DNA of 64,000 nucleotides from Herbidospora galbida (GTDB lineage Bacteria; Actinomycetota; Actinomycetes; Streptosporangiales; Streptosporangiaceae), in the NCBI RefSeq assembly GCF_005233835.1, contig NZ_SZQA01000001.1:512827-576826 (forward strand), written 5' to 3'. Positions 42,775 to 52,324 of the stretch are shown here, piece after piece (position 1 is the first letter of the stretch; each line of letters begins with the position of its first letter). Below the pieces are notes generated by a model. The model was not told where the DNA came from. It saw only the letters and a list, made by a program, of their open reading frames with translations, and did no database searches. A program made the translations under genes and the position numbers.

Positions 42775-44151
42775 TTACTTCATCGGCTGGCAGGGCGGGG
42801 TCTGGAACACCACCCCGTCGAGGAAGTTGCCGAACGCGGCTCCCCCGGCGGCCGACACCGACTCGAAGGAGAACCTCGTCACGGTCTGGCCGGCCGGGAC
42901 CACGTAGGTGCCCGTGTACTGCCGCCAGGCGGTGTTGCCGGTCGCGATGTCGGCCGAGGTCGCCCCGGCCGGGATCTGCGCCACGGTCGCGCCGGGAGCG
43001 CCGATCATCACCCGCATGACGTCGGTGCCGAGACGGCCGCGATGCCACAACGACCACGACATCACGGTGCCGGGCACGGTCGGCACGTCCTGGTAGAGCG
43101 CCGAGGGCTCGGAGGCGTTGAGCTCGGCGAACTGCTGACCGTCGGCGGAGGGGACCCCGCCGGAGCCCGACCGCCAGATCTCCAGCATCCGGTCGGAGGC
43201 GGTGGTGCGCCATCCGACGGAGGGGTCGGTGGAGGCGTCGGGGATGTCCCACCGGGCCGAGGCGACGTACGGGGCCTCGAAACTGCTGTTCGCCAGGCCG
43301 ATCGGGTTGGTGACGCAGGTGACCACCACGGTGACGGTCGCGGTGCTGGTGCCGCAGGGCGTGCTGATCGTGTAGGTGAAGGTGTCGGTGCCGCTGAGGC
43401 CCTTCGGCGGCGTGTAGACGACGTTGCCGCCCGAGATCGTCGCCGTGCCGTTCGCGGGCCGGCCGACGGAGGTGATGGTCGAGCCGGAGCCGACGTCGTT
43501 GGCCAGCACCGGGATGGTGACCGCCGTGTCCTGGCGGGTGGTGACCGTGTCGTTGACGGCCCTGGTCGGCGAGATGCTCTGGCCGTCCACGATCTGGATC
43601 GGCGGCGCCGGGGTGTTGTTGCCGAGCTGGCCCGGGAAGGCGATGACGCTGCTGATGCCGCTCGGGCGGATGGTCATGCTCCGCCCGACCGTGCCCTGCT
43701 TGACGCGGAAGGTGATGGCCTTGGGCGCGGGGTCGGTCTTGGTGCCGGGCGACGGGATCGTCAGGGTGGTGCCGGAGATGGCGCCCGTCCCCGACTGGCC
43801 GACGACGTCGGCGTTGGCGAGCAGCGAGGAGATGTCCCACGAGGTGGTGTAGCTGCGGACCAGGAACGGCCACTGGGCGGTGCGGTGGGCCAGGCGGAGG
43901 GTGAAGGTCGAGCCGGGCGCGATCTGGCCGCCCCACAACGAGGGCGTGGTGTCCACGGCCACGTTGCCGCTGCCGAGCTGCATGCCGATGACGTTCTTCC
44001 AGTAGTAGTTCACGGGATAGTTCGCCTGGCCGGGTCGTACACAGGGAGTCACGTTCTTCCGCGTGTCGGGGGCCGCCTCGGCGGTCCCGGGCAGCGCCGA
44101 CGCGGTCATCAAAGTGAGTAGAGCGGCCGAAAGGGCGTGTGACAACAACAC
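42775..44151 (-). CDS. Secreted multi-domain protein with a cadherin-like Ig domain
   Basis: 458 residues with signal peptide ([20 protein letters not shown], cleavage near AEA). The N-terminal about 190 residues are beta-rich without known name. Then comes a cadherin/Big-type domain ([50 protein letters not shown]). The C-terminal about 170 residues ([32 protein letters not shown]) look like a carbohydrate-binding jelly roll. GTG 44151 has GGAG 5 nt upstream. It probably works outside the cell or on the wall; no catalytic domain is visible. Confidence 0.78.
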   Translation of the reverse strand: MLLSHALSAALLTLMTASALPGTAEAAPDTRKNVTPCVRPGQANYPVNYYWKNVIGMQLGSGNVAVDTTPSLWGGQIAPGSTFTLRLAHRTAQWPFLVRSYTTSWDISSLLANADVVGQSGTGAISGTTLTIPSPGTKTDPAPKAITFRVKQGTVGRSMTIRPSGISSVIAFPGQLGNNTPAPPIQIVDGQSISPTRAVNDTVTTRQDTAVTIPVLANDVGSGSTITSVGRPANGTATISGGNVVYTPPKGLSGTDTFTYTISTPCGTSTATVTVVVTCVTNPIGLANSSFEAPYVASARWDIPDASTDPSVGWRTTASDRMLEIWRSGSGGVPSADGQQFAELNASEPSALYQDVPTVPGTVMSWSLWHRGRLGTDVMRVMIGAPGATVAQIPAGATSADIATGNTAWRQYTGTYVVPAGQTVTRFSFESVSAAGGAAFGNFLDGVVFQTPPCQPMK

Positions 44152-44295
44152 GAAGCTCCGTTCTGATAGATCAACTCGGCCCGGACACTACTCCTCGTGA
44201 TCATGGAATCGCTCGGAGTGGCCATTTTTGATCTTCGTGTCGTCCGGAAAAACCCGTTGCCGCCGGTCAGTGCACGAACGTATGGTCTTGCGCCC

Positions 44296-45534
44296 GTGGT
44301 CACAGTTGTGGAGCGTGTGCTGCCCGCGCGCCTGGGGCGGGGATTCCGGTGGTTGCTGGCGTCGAGCTGGCTGACGAATCTGGGTGACGGGATCGCCGCC
44401 GCGGCCGGACCGCTGCTGGTCGCGTCGCTGACGAGCGACCCGCTGATGATCTCGCTGTCGGCCCTGGTGAGCTGGGCGCCGCCGCTGCTGTTCGGCCTGT
44501 ACGCGGGCGTGCTGTCCGACCGCCACGACCGGCGCCGCATCGTGCTGGCCGCGAACGCGGCGCGGGCGCTGGTGCTGGTCCTGCTCGTCGTGCTGATGGC
44601 GACCGGCCGGGTGACGGTGGAGGCGGCGCTGGCGCTGCTCGCGCTGCGGGCCGTCGCGGAGGTCTTCGCCGACAACGCGACCGCCACGCTCACGCCGATG
44701 ATGGTCGGCCGTGACGACCTCGTCGTCGCCAACGCCCGCCTGGGCACCGGGTTCATCACGCTCAACCAGCTCGCCGGTCCGCCGGTCGGCGCGGCGCTGT
44801 TCGGCCTCGGCCTGGCCTGGCCGTTCGCCGGTCAGCTGCTCCTGGTCGTGGCGGCGATCGTGCTGGTCTCGCGGATCAGCCTGCCCCCGCACTCCCGCCA
44901 GGCCGACGGCGCCAAGCCGAACGCCGTGCGCGAGCTGGTCGAAGGCTTCGGCTGGACCGCGCGCCACGCGGCCGTCCGCACGCTGGCCCTCACGATCCTG
45001 ATCTTCAACTTCACGTTCGGCGCGGCTTGGTCGGTGCTGGTCCTCTACACCCAGGAGCAGCTCGGCCTCGGCGCCCTGGGCTTCGGCCTGATGACCACCA
45101 TCGGCGGCATCGGCGGCCTGATCGGCACCGGCCTCTACGGGGCCATCACCCGCAGGGTGAGCCTCGGCGCGCTGATGCGGATCGGGCTCGTCATCGAGAC
45201 CCTCACGCATCTCGGCCTGGCGCTGACCTACTCGCCGTGGGTCGCCGGCGGCATCTTCCTGGTGTTCGGCGCGCACGCGTTCATCTGGGGCACCACCTCG
45301 GTCACCGTCCGCCAGCGCGCGGTCCCGGCCGAACTGCAGGGCCGCGTGGGCAGCGTCAACACCGTCTGCGTGTACGCCGGCCTCGTCGTCGGCTCACTGA
45401 TCGGCGGCGTGCTGGCCACCCACTTCGGGGTCGCGGCCCCGTTCTGGTTCGCGTTCGCCGGTTCGGCGGTGTTCCTGGTCGTGCTGTGGCGGCAGCTCAT
45501 GCACATCGCGCACGACGACGCGCCGGCTAGTTGA
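44296..45534 (+). CDS. MFS transporter
   Basis: 412 residues from GTG 44296, chosen because TATGGT (44281-44286) with TTGCCG 18 bp further up forms a promoter 9 nt before it; the frame itself is open from 44197. About 12 membrane segments and the loop GVLSDRHDRRRIVLAAN of the MFS superfamily, MFS_3/EntS-like group. The ligand is unknown. It overlaps the convergent DJ-1 gene by 8 nt. Confidence 0.87.
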   Translation: MVTVVERVLPARLGRGFRWLLASSWLTNLGDGIAAAAGPLLVASLTSDPLMISLSALVSWAPPLLFGLYAGVLSDRHDRRRIVLAANAARALVLVLLVVLMATGRVTVEAALALLALRAVAEVFADNATATLTPMMVGRDDLVVANARLGTGFITLNQLAGPPVGAALFGLGLAWPFAGQLLLVVAAIVLVSRISLPPHSRQADGAKPNAVRELVEGFGWTARHAAVRTLALTILIFNFTFGAAWSVLVLYTQEQLGLGALGFGLMTTIGGIGGLIGTGLYGAITRRVSLGALMRIGLVIETLTHLGLALTYSPWVAGGIFLVFGAHAFIWGTTSVTVRQRAVPAELQGRVGSVNTVCVYAGLVVGSLIGGVLATHFGVAAPFWFAFAGSAVFLVVLWRQLMHIAHDDAPAS

Positions 45535-46219
45535 GCACCTTGAGCAGCTGCTCGCCCAGCACCTGCGCCGACGCGGGGTTCTGCCCCGTCAGCAGGTTGT
45601 GGTCGACGACCGTGTACGGCTTCCACGGCTCGCCCTTGCTGTAGTCGACGCCGAGCTTGACGAGCTCGTCCTCCAGCAGCCACCGGGCCCGGGAGGCCAG
45701 CCCGACGCCGTCCTCCTCCTCGTTGGAGAACGCGGTGACCTGGTATCCGGCGAACGGCGACTCGCCCCGGAACCGGGTCGCCAGCATCGCGGCGGGCCCG
45801 TGGCAGACGATGGCGAGCGGCTTGCCGGAGGCCAGCGCCGCCGTCAGCAGCCGCCCCGCGTCGGGGTCGGCGCACAGGTCCTCCATCGGGCCGTGCCCGC
45901 CCGGAGCGTAGACGGCGTCGTAGTCCTCCAGCCTCGCGGCCGACAGCTGGATCGGCCGCCGCAGCTCCTCCGCGAAGCGGATCGTCGCCTCCAGGTCGAG
46001 GGCCGCCTGCGCGCCGCCCGCCATCTCGGGCCGCAGGCTCATCATGTCGACGGTCGGGATCACCCCGCGCGGCGTAGCGACCACGATCGTGTGCCCCGCC
46101 TCCGTGAGCGCCCGGTAGGGGGCCGCGAACTCCTCGGCCCAGTACCCCGTGGCGTGCCGGGTCCCGTCCTTGAGCGTCCAGTACGACGCCGCGGGCATCA
46201 TGAAGAGCAACCTGGCCAT
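45527..46219 (-). CDS. DJ-1/PfpI family protein (class I amidotransferase-like fold)
   Basis: 230 residues. YDAVYAPGGHGPMEDL and the nucleophile elbow AIVCHGPAAML with its Cys match Hsp31/glyoxalase-III-like members of the DJ-1 superfamily, which convert methylglyoxal to lactate or repair glycated molecules. The start MARLLFMMP at 46219 fits the family; earlier in-frame codons to 46300 are unlikely. The RBS is weak. Confidence 0.87.
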   Translation of the reverse strand: MARLLFMMPAASYWTLKDGTRHATGYWAEEFAAPYRALTEAGHTIVVATPRGVIPTVDMMSLRPEMAGGAQAALDLEATIRFAEELRRPIQLSAARLEDYDAVYAPGGHGPMEDLCADPDAGRLLTAALASGKPLAIVCHGPAAMLATRFRGESPFAGYQVTAFSNEEEDGVGLASRARWLLEDELVKLGVDYSKGEPWKPYTVVDHNLLTGQNPASAQVLGEQLLKVLN

Positions 46220-46344
46220 GGGCGACCGCCCCCCGTCGTGATCGTGGCCTCTCACCAGCCACTTTATGCGCCGAAGTCGCATTTGCGCAGGTGAGGGCAA
46301 GGTGTTACCCCACCTTGGCGACGGCCCCCACGCGCCTCGTTAAC

Positions 46345-46635
46345 GTGGTCACGAGGAGCGCCGGAGGGAGGGGCCGCATCGACCGGGAACGTCCGAGGAA
46401 GGTCGGCGACAGGTTCTGGGAGACCTTCTCGCCGACGTCCGAGCGCCCGCGCAGCGCACTCGGCCTGCGGATGGTGCTGGCGATCTTCGGCCTGGTCGTC
46501 TGCGGCGCCCTGGCGGTGGTGGCCTTCCTGATCGGCCTCGCGGTCCTGGCCGTCATCATGGCCGTCTTGGCGCTGATCGCGGTCGCCGACCTGGTCGTCG
46601 TGGTCCGGCGGCTCCGCCGGCGTCACACCGCGTGA
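46345..46635 (+). CDS. Small DUF6343-like membrane protein
   Basis: About 96 residues if GTG 46345 is the start; this is uncertain because the best RBS-like sequence, GGAGGGAGGGG, lies downstream of it and is not followed by a standard start codon. The protein has a charged N-terminus, SALGLRMVLAIFGLVVCGALA and a second hydrophobic helix, then a basic tail RRLRRRHTA. The pattern fits actinobacterial DUF6343. Function unknown. Confidence 0.65.
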   Translation: MVTRSAGGRGRIDRERPRKVGDRFWETFSPTSERPRSALGLRMVLAIFGLVVCGALAVVAFLIGLAVLAVIMAVLALIAVADLVVVVRRLRRRHTA

Positions 46636-46687
46636 GGGCGGGGGCGCCGATGTCCGTGGGTGGCGACGGACACCGGCGCCCGGCCGG

Positions 46688-47749
46688 TCACGCCCTGACG
46701 CTGCAGTTCGTGCCGTTGAGCGTGAAGGCCGTCGGCTCCGGGTTCAGGCCCGTGTGGGCGCCGTTGAAGCCGAGGTTGACCGTCGCGCCGGGCGCGATCT
46801 GGCTGTTCCAGGCGACGTTGCGCGCGGTCACGTGCCGCCCCGACTGCGACCACGACGCGTTGTGCCCGGAGACCCACCGCTGACCGGCGTCGGGGAAGTC
46901 GAACTCCAGGCTCCAGACGCTGACGGGTGAGGTGCCCGTGTTCTTCAGCGTCATCCACACGGCCATGCCGGTCGACCACATCACGCTGTCGTACCCGACC
47001 TCACACGAGCCGGTCGTCGGGCTGGGGCTCGGGCTCGGAGTGGGGAGACCCTGCCGGGCCAGGACGGGGGTCGGGGTCGACGGCGGGCTGACGTTGCCCG
47101 CGGCGTCTCTGGCCACCACGGCGTAGGTGTAGTACTGGCCGGTGACCAGGCCGCCCTCGTTGAACATCCGGTACTGCGTGCCGACGCTCCCGACCTTGAT
47201 CCAGCCGCCGACCGTCTCCCGGTAGATGTCGTAGCCGACCACGCCCACGTTGTCGGTGGAGGCGTCCCAGCAGAACGCCGTGCCGGGGAAGTCCCACAGG
47301 CAGCCGTCCCGCACGTTCTGCGGCTGGGTCGGCGGCTGGGTGTCGCCGGGCTCGGGCGACGGCGAGGGCTGTTGCATGCCGGTGGTGGCCGTCAGCGTGA
47401 TGAACGACGAGGGCGCGCTCACGTTGCCCGACAGGTCGCGGGCGACGAGGTAGAAGGAGTAGGAGCGTCCGAGCACCAGGCCGCCGACGATGGTGGGGCT
47501 GCTCGTGGGCGACGAGGTCTTCACGAACCCCGTCGAGGTGAGCCGGTACACGTCGTAGCCGGCCACCGAGCCGCTGTCGTCGGTCGACGGCGTCCAGCAG
47601 ATGCCGACCATGCCTCCCTGCGAACTCGGCGGCGGGCAGGACATCAGACCGCCGGGACGGGACGGCGGCGTCGTATCGGCCGCGAGGGCCGGGAGCGGGG
47701 TGATGATCGCGAGGAGAGCTCCGGCGATCAGGGCCATGCGCAGTCTCAT
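46688..47749 (-). CDS. Secreted two-Fn3 plus CBM2 protein
   Basis: 353 residues: signal peptide (MALIAGALLAIITPLPALAA), two fibronectin type III domains (WTPSTDDSGSVAGYDVYR; WDASTDNVGVVGYDIYR, each ending in AAGNVS-like residues) joined by Pro/Ser linkers, and a C-terminal CBM2 cellulose/chitin-binding module (WSTGMAVWMTLKNTGTSPV, NAWSQ-like region, WNSQIAPGATVNLGFNGAHTG). No catalytic domain is present, unlike most CBM2 enzymes, so it may be an adhesin or polysaccharide-binding helper. Confidence 0.9.
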   Translation of the reverse strand: MRLRMALIAGALLAIITPLPALAADTTPPSRPGGLMSCPPPSSQGGMVGICWTPSTDDSGSVAGYDVYRLTSTGFVKTSSPTSSPTIVGGLVLGRSYSFYLVARDLSGNVSAPSSFITLTATTGMQQPSPSPEPGDTQPPTQPQNVRDGCLWDFPGTAFCWDASTDNVGVVGYDIYRETVGGWIKVGSVGTQYRMFNEGGLVTGQYYTYAVVARDAAGNVSPPSTPTPVLARQGLPTPSPSPSPTTGSCEVGYDSVMWSTGMAVWMTLKNTGTSPVSVWSLEFDFPDAGQRWVSGHNASWSQSGRHVTARNVAWNSQIAPGATVNLGFNGAHTGLNPEPTAFTLNGTNCSVRA

Positions 47750-47844
47750 GTCAGGATGCTCCGCCCCCACTGGGCGACAGACCAGCGAACCGCACCGCCG
47801 GCCGAAGAAGCGCAGGTCGCCCCTGAAACTCTCAATCTCCTCGC

Positions 47845-50463
47845 CTATTCCGGGCGGCCGATCGTGTCGAGGAGCAGGCGGGCCACATCGGTGACCCGGC
47901 TGGTTCCCTTCCGGGCCGCCGCCTCGGCCAGGCCCGGCACCTCGCCCCGCGCGCCCGCGAGCCCGGCCGCCTTGACCGCCACGTCGAGCAGGTCGGCCAG
48001 CCCGTGGACGGGACGCCCGGGGCGGCGCAGCAGCAGGGGCAGCGCCTCGGCCAGGAGCGCCCACGTCTCCCGATGGGCTCCCGACAGCGCGAGTTCCTCC
48101 AGGGCGGGCGTCGCCCGCTTCAGGGTCACCGCGCCCGACCCGGCCAGCCGGCCGAAGGCCCAGCCGAAGTCGGCGGCGGCGAACTCGCCGCGGACGGCCA
48201 GGATCTTCATCGCCTCGACGGCGACGTCGCGATCGGCGGCGTTCTTGTGGCCGAGCGCCATCGTGATCGCGCTCGCCGTGGCGCGTCCCACGGGGCCGCT
48301 TCCCTGGACGAGCGCGCGCAGCGTCGACACCCTGGCGCGGTTGGCCCGGACGCCCACGACGAAGCATTCGAGCACGCGGGCGGCGACCACCTCGCGGTGC
48401 GACGGCAGGACCGCCGGCCACCACTGGATCTCGTCGGAGTGCGCGCTCCAGTCGCCCGGCTCCAGCGTGCAGAGCGCGGCGATCGGTTCGGGCAGGTCGG
48501 GCGCGGGCGGCCGGATGAGGGCGTGGACGGCCGACATCTCCCGGTCTTCGAAGGAGTCGGGGTCGAGCGTGGTCTCGACGGTGCAGGTCACCTCGGGGTC
48601 GGCCAGGCCGCCGTCGCGCAGCCAGGCGGCCAGCCGCCGGCCGGCCGGCGAGGTCAGGCGCTCGGCGCGGGCCACGACTTCGGGGTCGGCGGTTCTGGGG
48701 AGCCGGAGCAGCGCCTGGCAGAAGTCGAGCGGCAACGGCTCGGCGTCGCCCAGCCGCGCCACACGGTCGACCAGCGTCGCAGCAGCGACGTGCCCGGTGG
48801 GCTCGGTCGGGGTGGCCAGCAGGACCGGGAGGGTGCGGCCCGACTCCAGCAGGGCGATGACCTCGCGCACCCGGTCGCGGGTGAAGTGGTCGAACAGCGG
48901 GCTGTGGAGCGGGTCGTGGGCCAGGTGCTCGGTGATCCGGCCGGACAGCTCGATGCTCTCCGCCGGGTTCACCAGCGCCAGCGCGCACTGCGTCAGCAGC
49001 ACGCCGACGTGGTTGGCCAGGTAGTAGTGGTCGACGTAGCGGTGCCGCCCCCAGACCCGTTCGGCCCACGGCCGGACGACCTCGATCGTCGCGTCGGGGT
49101 CGTGATGGGTGAACGTCACCAGCGCGGCCATGATCTGCTCGACCTCGACGGGGTCGTGGGTTCGCCAGCCCTCCCCCACCCGGCCCGCGAGCTCGGCCGG
49201 GGAGCCGATCTCGGGCGGCAGGGCGGGCAGCCCGACCGTCACCCGCAGCTCGCCGGGCGTCAGCACCTCGGCGGGCTCGGCCTCGACCGCGCCGCCGAAC
49301 GCGCCGCCGATCTGCTCGCGGAGTTCGGCGGGCAGCCGCGACGCGGCTTCGCGGATCGCGCCGGCCGTCTCGGGCGAGGCGTGGGGGGCGAGCTTGAGCG
49401 CGAGGCGCACGGCCCGGTCGCGGAGGGCCGGGGTCTCCTGGCCGAAGACGGTCGCCAGCGCGGCGAGCGCGCCGTCGGCCTCCTCGGGCCGCGCGAGGGC
49501 GATCCACTGGAGCGCGGTCGTGACGTGCTTCTTCTCCGGCCGGAACGCCAGCGCACCCACGGCCTCGCCGAACAGGCCGGCGTCGAGCGGGACGCGGCCC
49601 AGTTCGCCGGTGGCCAGCAGCACGAGCGGCGGTGCGGCGACCGGCAGCACCCTGACCAGGTCGACCACGGGGATCTCGGCGGGTTCCGGGCGCAGCCGCT
49701 CCCACAGGATGGTGAACAGCTCGATGTCGCGGTCGTGGCCGTGGGTCAGGAACCGCGTCACGCAGCCGTCGAGGAGCGCCTTCCGGTCGAGCCGTCCCTC
49801 GGCCGCGAGGGCGGCCAGCGCGCCGATGACGGTGTTCTCGTTGTAGGCGCTGTTCCACTTCCAGTCGTGGATCAGCGGCGCGGCGGCGCCCTCGGCGGTG
49901 AACAGCCGGGGCGTCAGGACGTCGAGGAACGGATCGTCGCGAAGCAGGTCGAGCCGCCCGCCCCGCCAGAACCGGTGGCACACGTCCCACAGCCAGCCCA
50001 CGACGAAGGCGTCGTTGTCGGGCACCTCGATGCCCGTCTCGACGGCGAGCGCGGCGGCCAGGTCGTAGCCGGGCTGCCCGTCCACGTTCTGCCATCCTCT
50101 GCGGTCGCCCGGCCGCAGACCGGCGACGAGCCGGTGGGCCAGGTCGCGCCGCCATTTCCCGTCTCTGGTCCGGAGCACCTCGGCGATGCGCCCGGCGTCG
50201 TCTCGCGGCCTTCGGGGGAGCCGGAGCTCGCGGCGGTCGAGCCACGTGGCGACCTGGGCGGCCCCGGAGAAGCAGGCCGCCCCGGCGAGCCGGAACGCGG
50301 ACGCCTGGTCGGCGACCTCGGCGCGCGACCGGCCGGCCAGGTGGGGGGACAACTCCCGGGCGACGGCCTTGCGGTCGGCGTCGGTCAGGGACCCGACGTG
50401 TGCGGCCAGCCCGGCCTCGTCACCGGATTCGAGCCACTTCCGGACCTGCTCCCATGCGTTCAC
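47845..50463 (-). CDS. DUF6493 family protein
   Basis: 872 residues. The N-terminal WLESGDEAGLAAHVGSLTDADRKAVARE matches DUF6493, and the rest is a long alpha-helical, HEAT-like solenoid. Its C-terminal part is paralogous to the protein at 32200-34113. GTG 50463 follows TAGGGT by 6 nt with no RBS (leaderless layout). Proteins of this type often occur beside WGR or SWIM zinc-finger genes; none is seen here. Function unknown. A very long plus/minus overlap of open frames here is due to high GC. Confidence 0.85.
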   Translation of the reverse strand: MNAWEQVRKWLESGDEAGLAAHVGSLTDADRKAVARELSPHLAGRSRAEVADQASAFRLAGAACFSGAAQVATWLDRRELRLPRRPRDDAGRIAEVLRTRDGKWRRDLAHRLVAGLRPGDRRGWQNVDGQPGYDLAAALAVETGIEVPDNDAFVVGWLWDVCHRFWRGGRLDLLRDDPFLDVLTPRLFTAEGAAAPLIHDWKWNSAYNENTVIGALAALAAEGRLDRKALLDGCVTRFLTHGHDRDIELFTILWERLRPEPAEIPVVDLVRVLPVAAPPLVLLATGELGRVPLDAGLFGEAVGALAFRPEKKHVTTALQWIALARPEEADGALAALATVFGQETPALRDRAVRLALKLAPHASPETAGAIREAASRLPAELREQIGGAFGGAVEAEPAEVLTPGELRVTVGLPALPPEIGSPAELAGRVGEGWRTHDPVEVEQIMAALVTFTHHDPDATIEVVRPWAERVWGRHRYVDHYYLANHVGVLLTQCALALVNPAESIELSGRITEHLAHDPLHSPLFDHFTRDRVREVIALLESGRTLPVLLATPTEPTGHVAAATLVDRVARLGDAEPLPLDFCQALLRLPRTADPEVVARAERLTSPAGRRLAAWLRDGGLADPEVTCTVETTLDPDSFEDREMSAVHALIRPPAPDLPEPIAALCTLEPGDWSAHSDEIQWWPAVLPSHREVVAARVLECFVVGVRANRARVSTLRALVQGSGPVGRATASAITMALGHKNAADRDVAVEAMKILAVRGEFAAADFGWAFGRLAGSGAVTLKRATPALEELALSGAHRETWALLAEALPLLLRRPGRPVHGLADLLDVAVKAAGLAGARGEVPGLAEAAARKGTSRVTDVARLLLDTIGRPE

Positions 50464-50472
50464 GCCGGGACC

Positions 50473-51150
50473 CTATCGGCCCTTTCCGACAGAATCGCCC
50501 TGAAAGAGGTGGGGCCGGGGGGCGAGGGTCGCGGCGATCGTCTCCACCACCGTCTCGGGGACGTCCGGACCGGCGGTGATCGCCACGGTCGCGTCGTGGC
50601 GTTCGACGATCCGGCCCTCCAGGCCGCCGAAGCCCGGAGGCCAGATCGTCACCTCGACCGCCGGGCCGGCGGCGGGGACCACCCTGTAGTGCAGGAGGCC
50701 CGGCGAGACGTCGACCACCTCGATCCGGTGGCCGGCCAGGTCGGGGGCGAGCAACGGCACCCGCGCCGCGGCGGCGCCGGTACGCCACCAGGTCAGCCGC
50801 GCACCCGGTGCCGGGGTGGTGGCCAGGACCGCCACGGCGTAGGACCCCCCGACGATCAAAGCCAGTGAGAGCGGCTCCGGTTCCCCGAACTCGCTGAGCA
50901 GGAAGCCCCCCGTCATGACGGGGAGGAGCCCCACCGCGGCCGGGCGCCACGCGGGCCGCACCCGCAGCGCCCAGAGCGCGGGCCAGGTCAGGATCGCTCC
51001 CACGGGCACCACGGCGTAGACCAGGAAGATGACCCAGTAGAGGTTCAGGTCGCCGAATTGCGCGATCATCGCGATCGCCACGACGACCAGGCCATAAGCC
51101 AGCACTCCGGCAGCCGCCCCGGCCGCCGTTCGTCGGAGGATGACCATCAT
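50473..51150 (-). CDS. Membrane protein of unknown function
   Basis: 225 residues with four hydrophobic segments in the first 110 residues, then a cytoplasmic or outer domain of about 110 residues (RIEVVDVSPGLLHYRVVP, RHDATVAITAGPDVPETVVETI). No family recognised. Its stop lies 9 nt from the start codon of the DUF6493 gene on the same strand, so the two could be co-transcribed, although the latter also has its own TAGGGT box. Confidence 0.65.
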   Translation of the reverse strand: MMVILRRTAAGAAAGVLAYGLVVVAIAMIAQFGDLNLYWVIFLVYAVVPVGAILTWPALWALRVRPAWRPAAVGLLPVMTGGFLLSEFGEPEPLSLALIVGGSYAVAVLATTPAPGARLTWWRTGAAAARVPLLAPDLAGHRIEVVDVSPGLLHYRVVPAAGPAVEVTIWPPGFGGLEGRIVERHDATVAITAGPDVPETVVETIAATLAPRPHLFQGDSVGKGR

Positions 51151-51185
51151 GTCCGCGATCGTGACAGGCTCCGATGACGGTTACG

Positions 51186-51551
51186 TCACTCCGTCGGCTT
51201 CAGCGAGACGTGGTAGTGGCCGACGAGCCAGCGGCCGTCTCGGCGTTCGAGGACCATCGTCACGTGACGGCGGGCGACCTCGCCGTCGGCGTAGGTGAAG
51301 TCGGCGGCGGCGTAGCCCGCGATGACGTCGTCCGCCGACCGGCGGGCGTCGATGATCTCGTAGTCGACCCGCAGGCCGGCGGGCTGGCCGTCGTAGTACT
51401 CGACGACCGAGGCGCGGCCCCGCGTCGGCTCCGGGTGGGCGCCCTGGAAGAGCGCGTCCTCGGCGAACACGGTCCCGACCTCGGCGGGGTCGTGGACGTC
51501 GATGCCGTGCTTCCAGACGGCGAGGACGTCGGCGAAGATGCGCTCGCTCAT
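51186..51551 (-). CDS. SnoaL-like (NTF2 fold) protein
   Basis: 121 residues. The cone-shaped NTF2 fold is suggested by VWKHGIDVHDPAEVGTVFAEDALFQG at the N-terminus and VTMVLERRDGRWLVGHYHVS at the C-terminus, the pattern of SnoaL-like/ketosteroid-isomerase-like proteins. Its start overlaps the SDR stop (ATGA), so both act in one operon under the divergent TetR. Substrate unknown. Confidence 0.85.
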   Translation of the reverse strand: MSERIFADVLAVWKHGIDVHDPAEVGTVFAEDALFQGAHPEPTRGRASVVEYYDGQPAGLRVDYEIIDARRSADDVIAGYAAADFTYADGEVARRHVTMVLERRDGRWLVGHYHVSLKPTE

Positions 51552-52255
51552 CGGCCCGCGCTCTGGCCGCCGTCGATGTGCAGGAACTCCCCGGTGACGA
51601 GCGGCGCCCGCTCCAGGTAGAGCACGCCGTGGGTGACGTCGCTGATGTGCCCGATCTTCTTCATCGGGTGGAGCTGGGCGAGCTGTTCGGTGTCGCCGCC
51701 GCTGTGCAGCGGCGTGTCGATCAGGCCCGGTGAGACGGCGTTGACCCGGATGCCCCGGTCGGCGTACTCGATGGCCAGGGACTTGGTGGCCGCCGCGACC
51801 CCGCCCTTGCTCAGCGAGGCCAGCACCGAGGGGACGGCGGAGTTGGCCTGCTCGACGAGCGTGGTGGTGATGCTGACGATGTGGCCGCCGCCCTGCCGCA
51901 GCATCGGGTCGATGACCTGCTGCGTCAGGTAGAAGAAGCCGCCGACGTTGATGTCGATGACCTTCTTGTAGTCCTCGTGCGTGTAGTCGGTGAACGGCTT
52001 GGCGACGAAGACGCCCGCGTTGTTGACCAGGGTGTCGACCCGGCCGAAACGGCTCAGGGCCGTCTTCACGACCTGCTCCGCCGTGGCGGGCTCGGCGATG
52101 TCGCCGGGCACCGCGACCACGTTGGGGTCGTCGCCGGCCTCGATGGACCGGGAGGTGGCCACCACGGCGTAGCCGATCTCCCGGTACGCGGCCACCAGGG
52201 CCTCTCCGATGCCCTGCGATGCCCCGGTGATGACGGCGACGCGCTGATCTGCCAT
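51548..52255 (-). CDS. SDR-family oxidoreductase without the catalytic Tyr
   Basis: 235 residues. VITGASQGIGEALVAAYRE, LVNNAGVFVAKPF and the C-terminal VTGEFLHIDGGQSAGR are typical of SDRs. At the active site the usual YxASK reads ASLSKGG: Lys is kept, Tyr is replaced by Ala, a change I know from a subgroup of SDRs. It is followed by the SnoaL-like gene and is divergent from a TetR gene whose operator TAGAC-N5-GTCTA lies 11 bp from the SDR start. Confidence 0.87.
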   Translation of the reverse strand: MADQRVAVITGASQGIGEALVAAYREIGYAVVATSRSIEAGDDPNVVAVPGDIAEPATAEQVVKTALSRFGRVDTLVNNAGVFVAKPFTDYTHEDYKKVIDINVGGFFYLTQQVIDPMLRQGGGHIVSITTTLVEQANSAVPSVLASLSKGGVAAATKSLAIEYADRGIRVNAVSPGLIDTPLHSGGDTEQLAQLHPMKKIGHISDVTHGVLYLERAPLVTGEFLHIDGGQSAGR

Positions 52256-52265
52256 GACTTACTCC

Positions 52266-52318
52266 TAGACGGTCGGTCTACTACTGACATTTCCGTTTTA
52301 GCCGACCGGTCGTATAAT
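52266..52318. promoter_or_regulatory. TetR operators and leaderless promoter
   Basis: TAGAC (52266-52270) and GTCTA (52276-52280) form an inverted repeat next to the SDR start. GACCGGTC (52304-52311) is a perfect palindrome just before TATAAT (52313-52318), which stands 6 nt before the TetR ATG. Repression in both directions is likely. Confidence 0.7.
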
Positions 52319-52324
52319 TGCAAG

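Noticed and set aside
46688..50245. Very long minus-strand frame covering two genes
   Set aside because: It is an antisense-free but out-of-frame reading through the DUF6493 gene joined to the Fn3-CBM2 gene; the first part has Arg/Pro/Gly-rich shadow composition and the true start at 47749 has a signal peptide.
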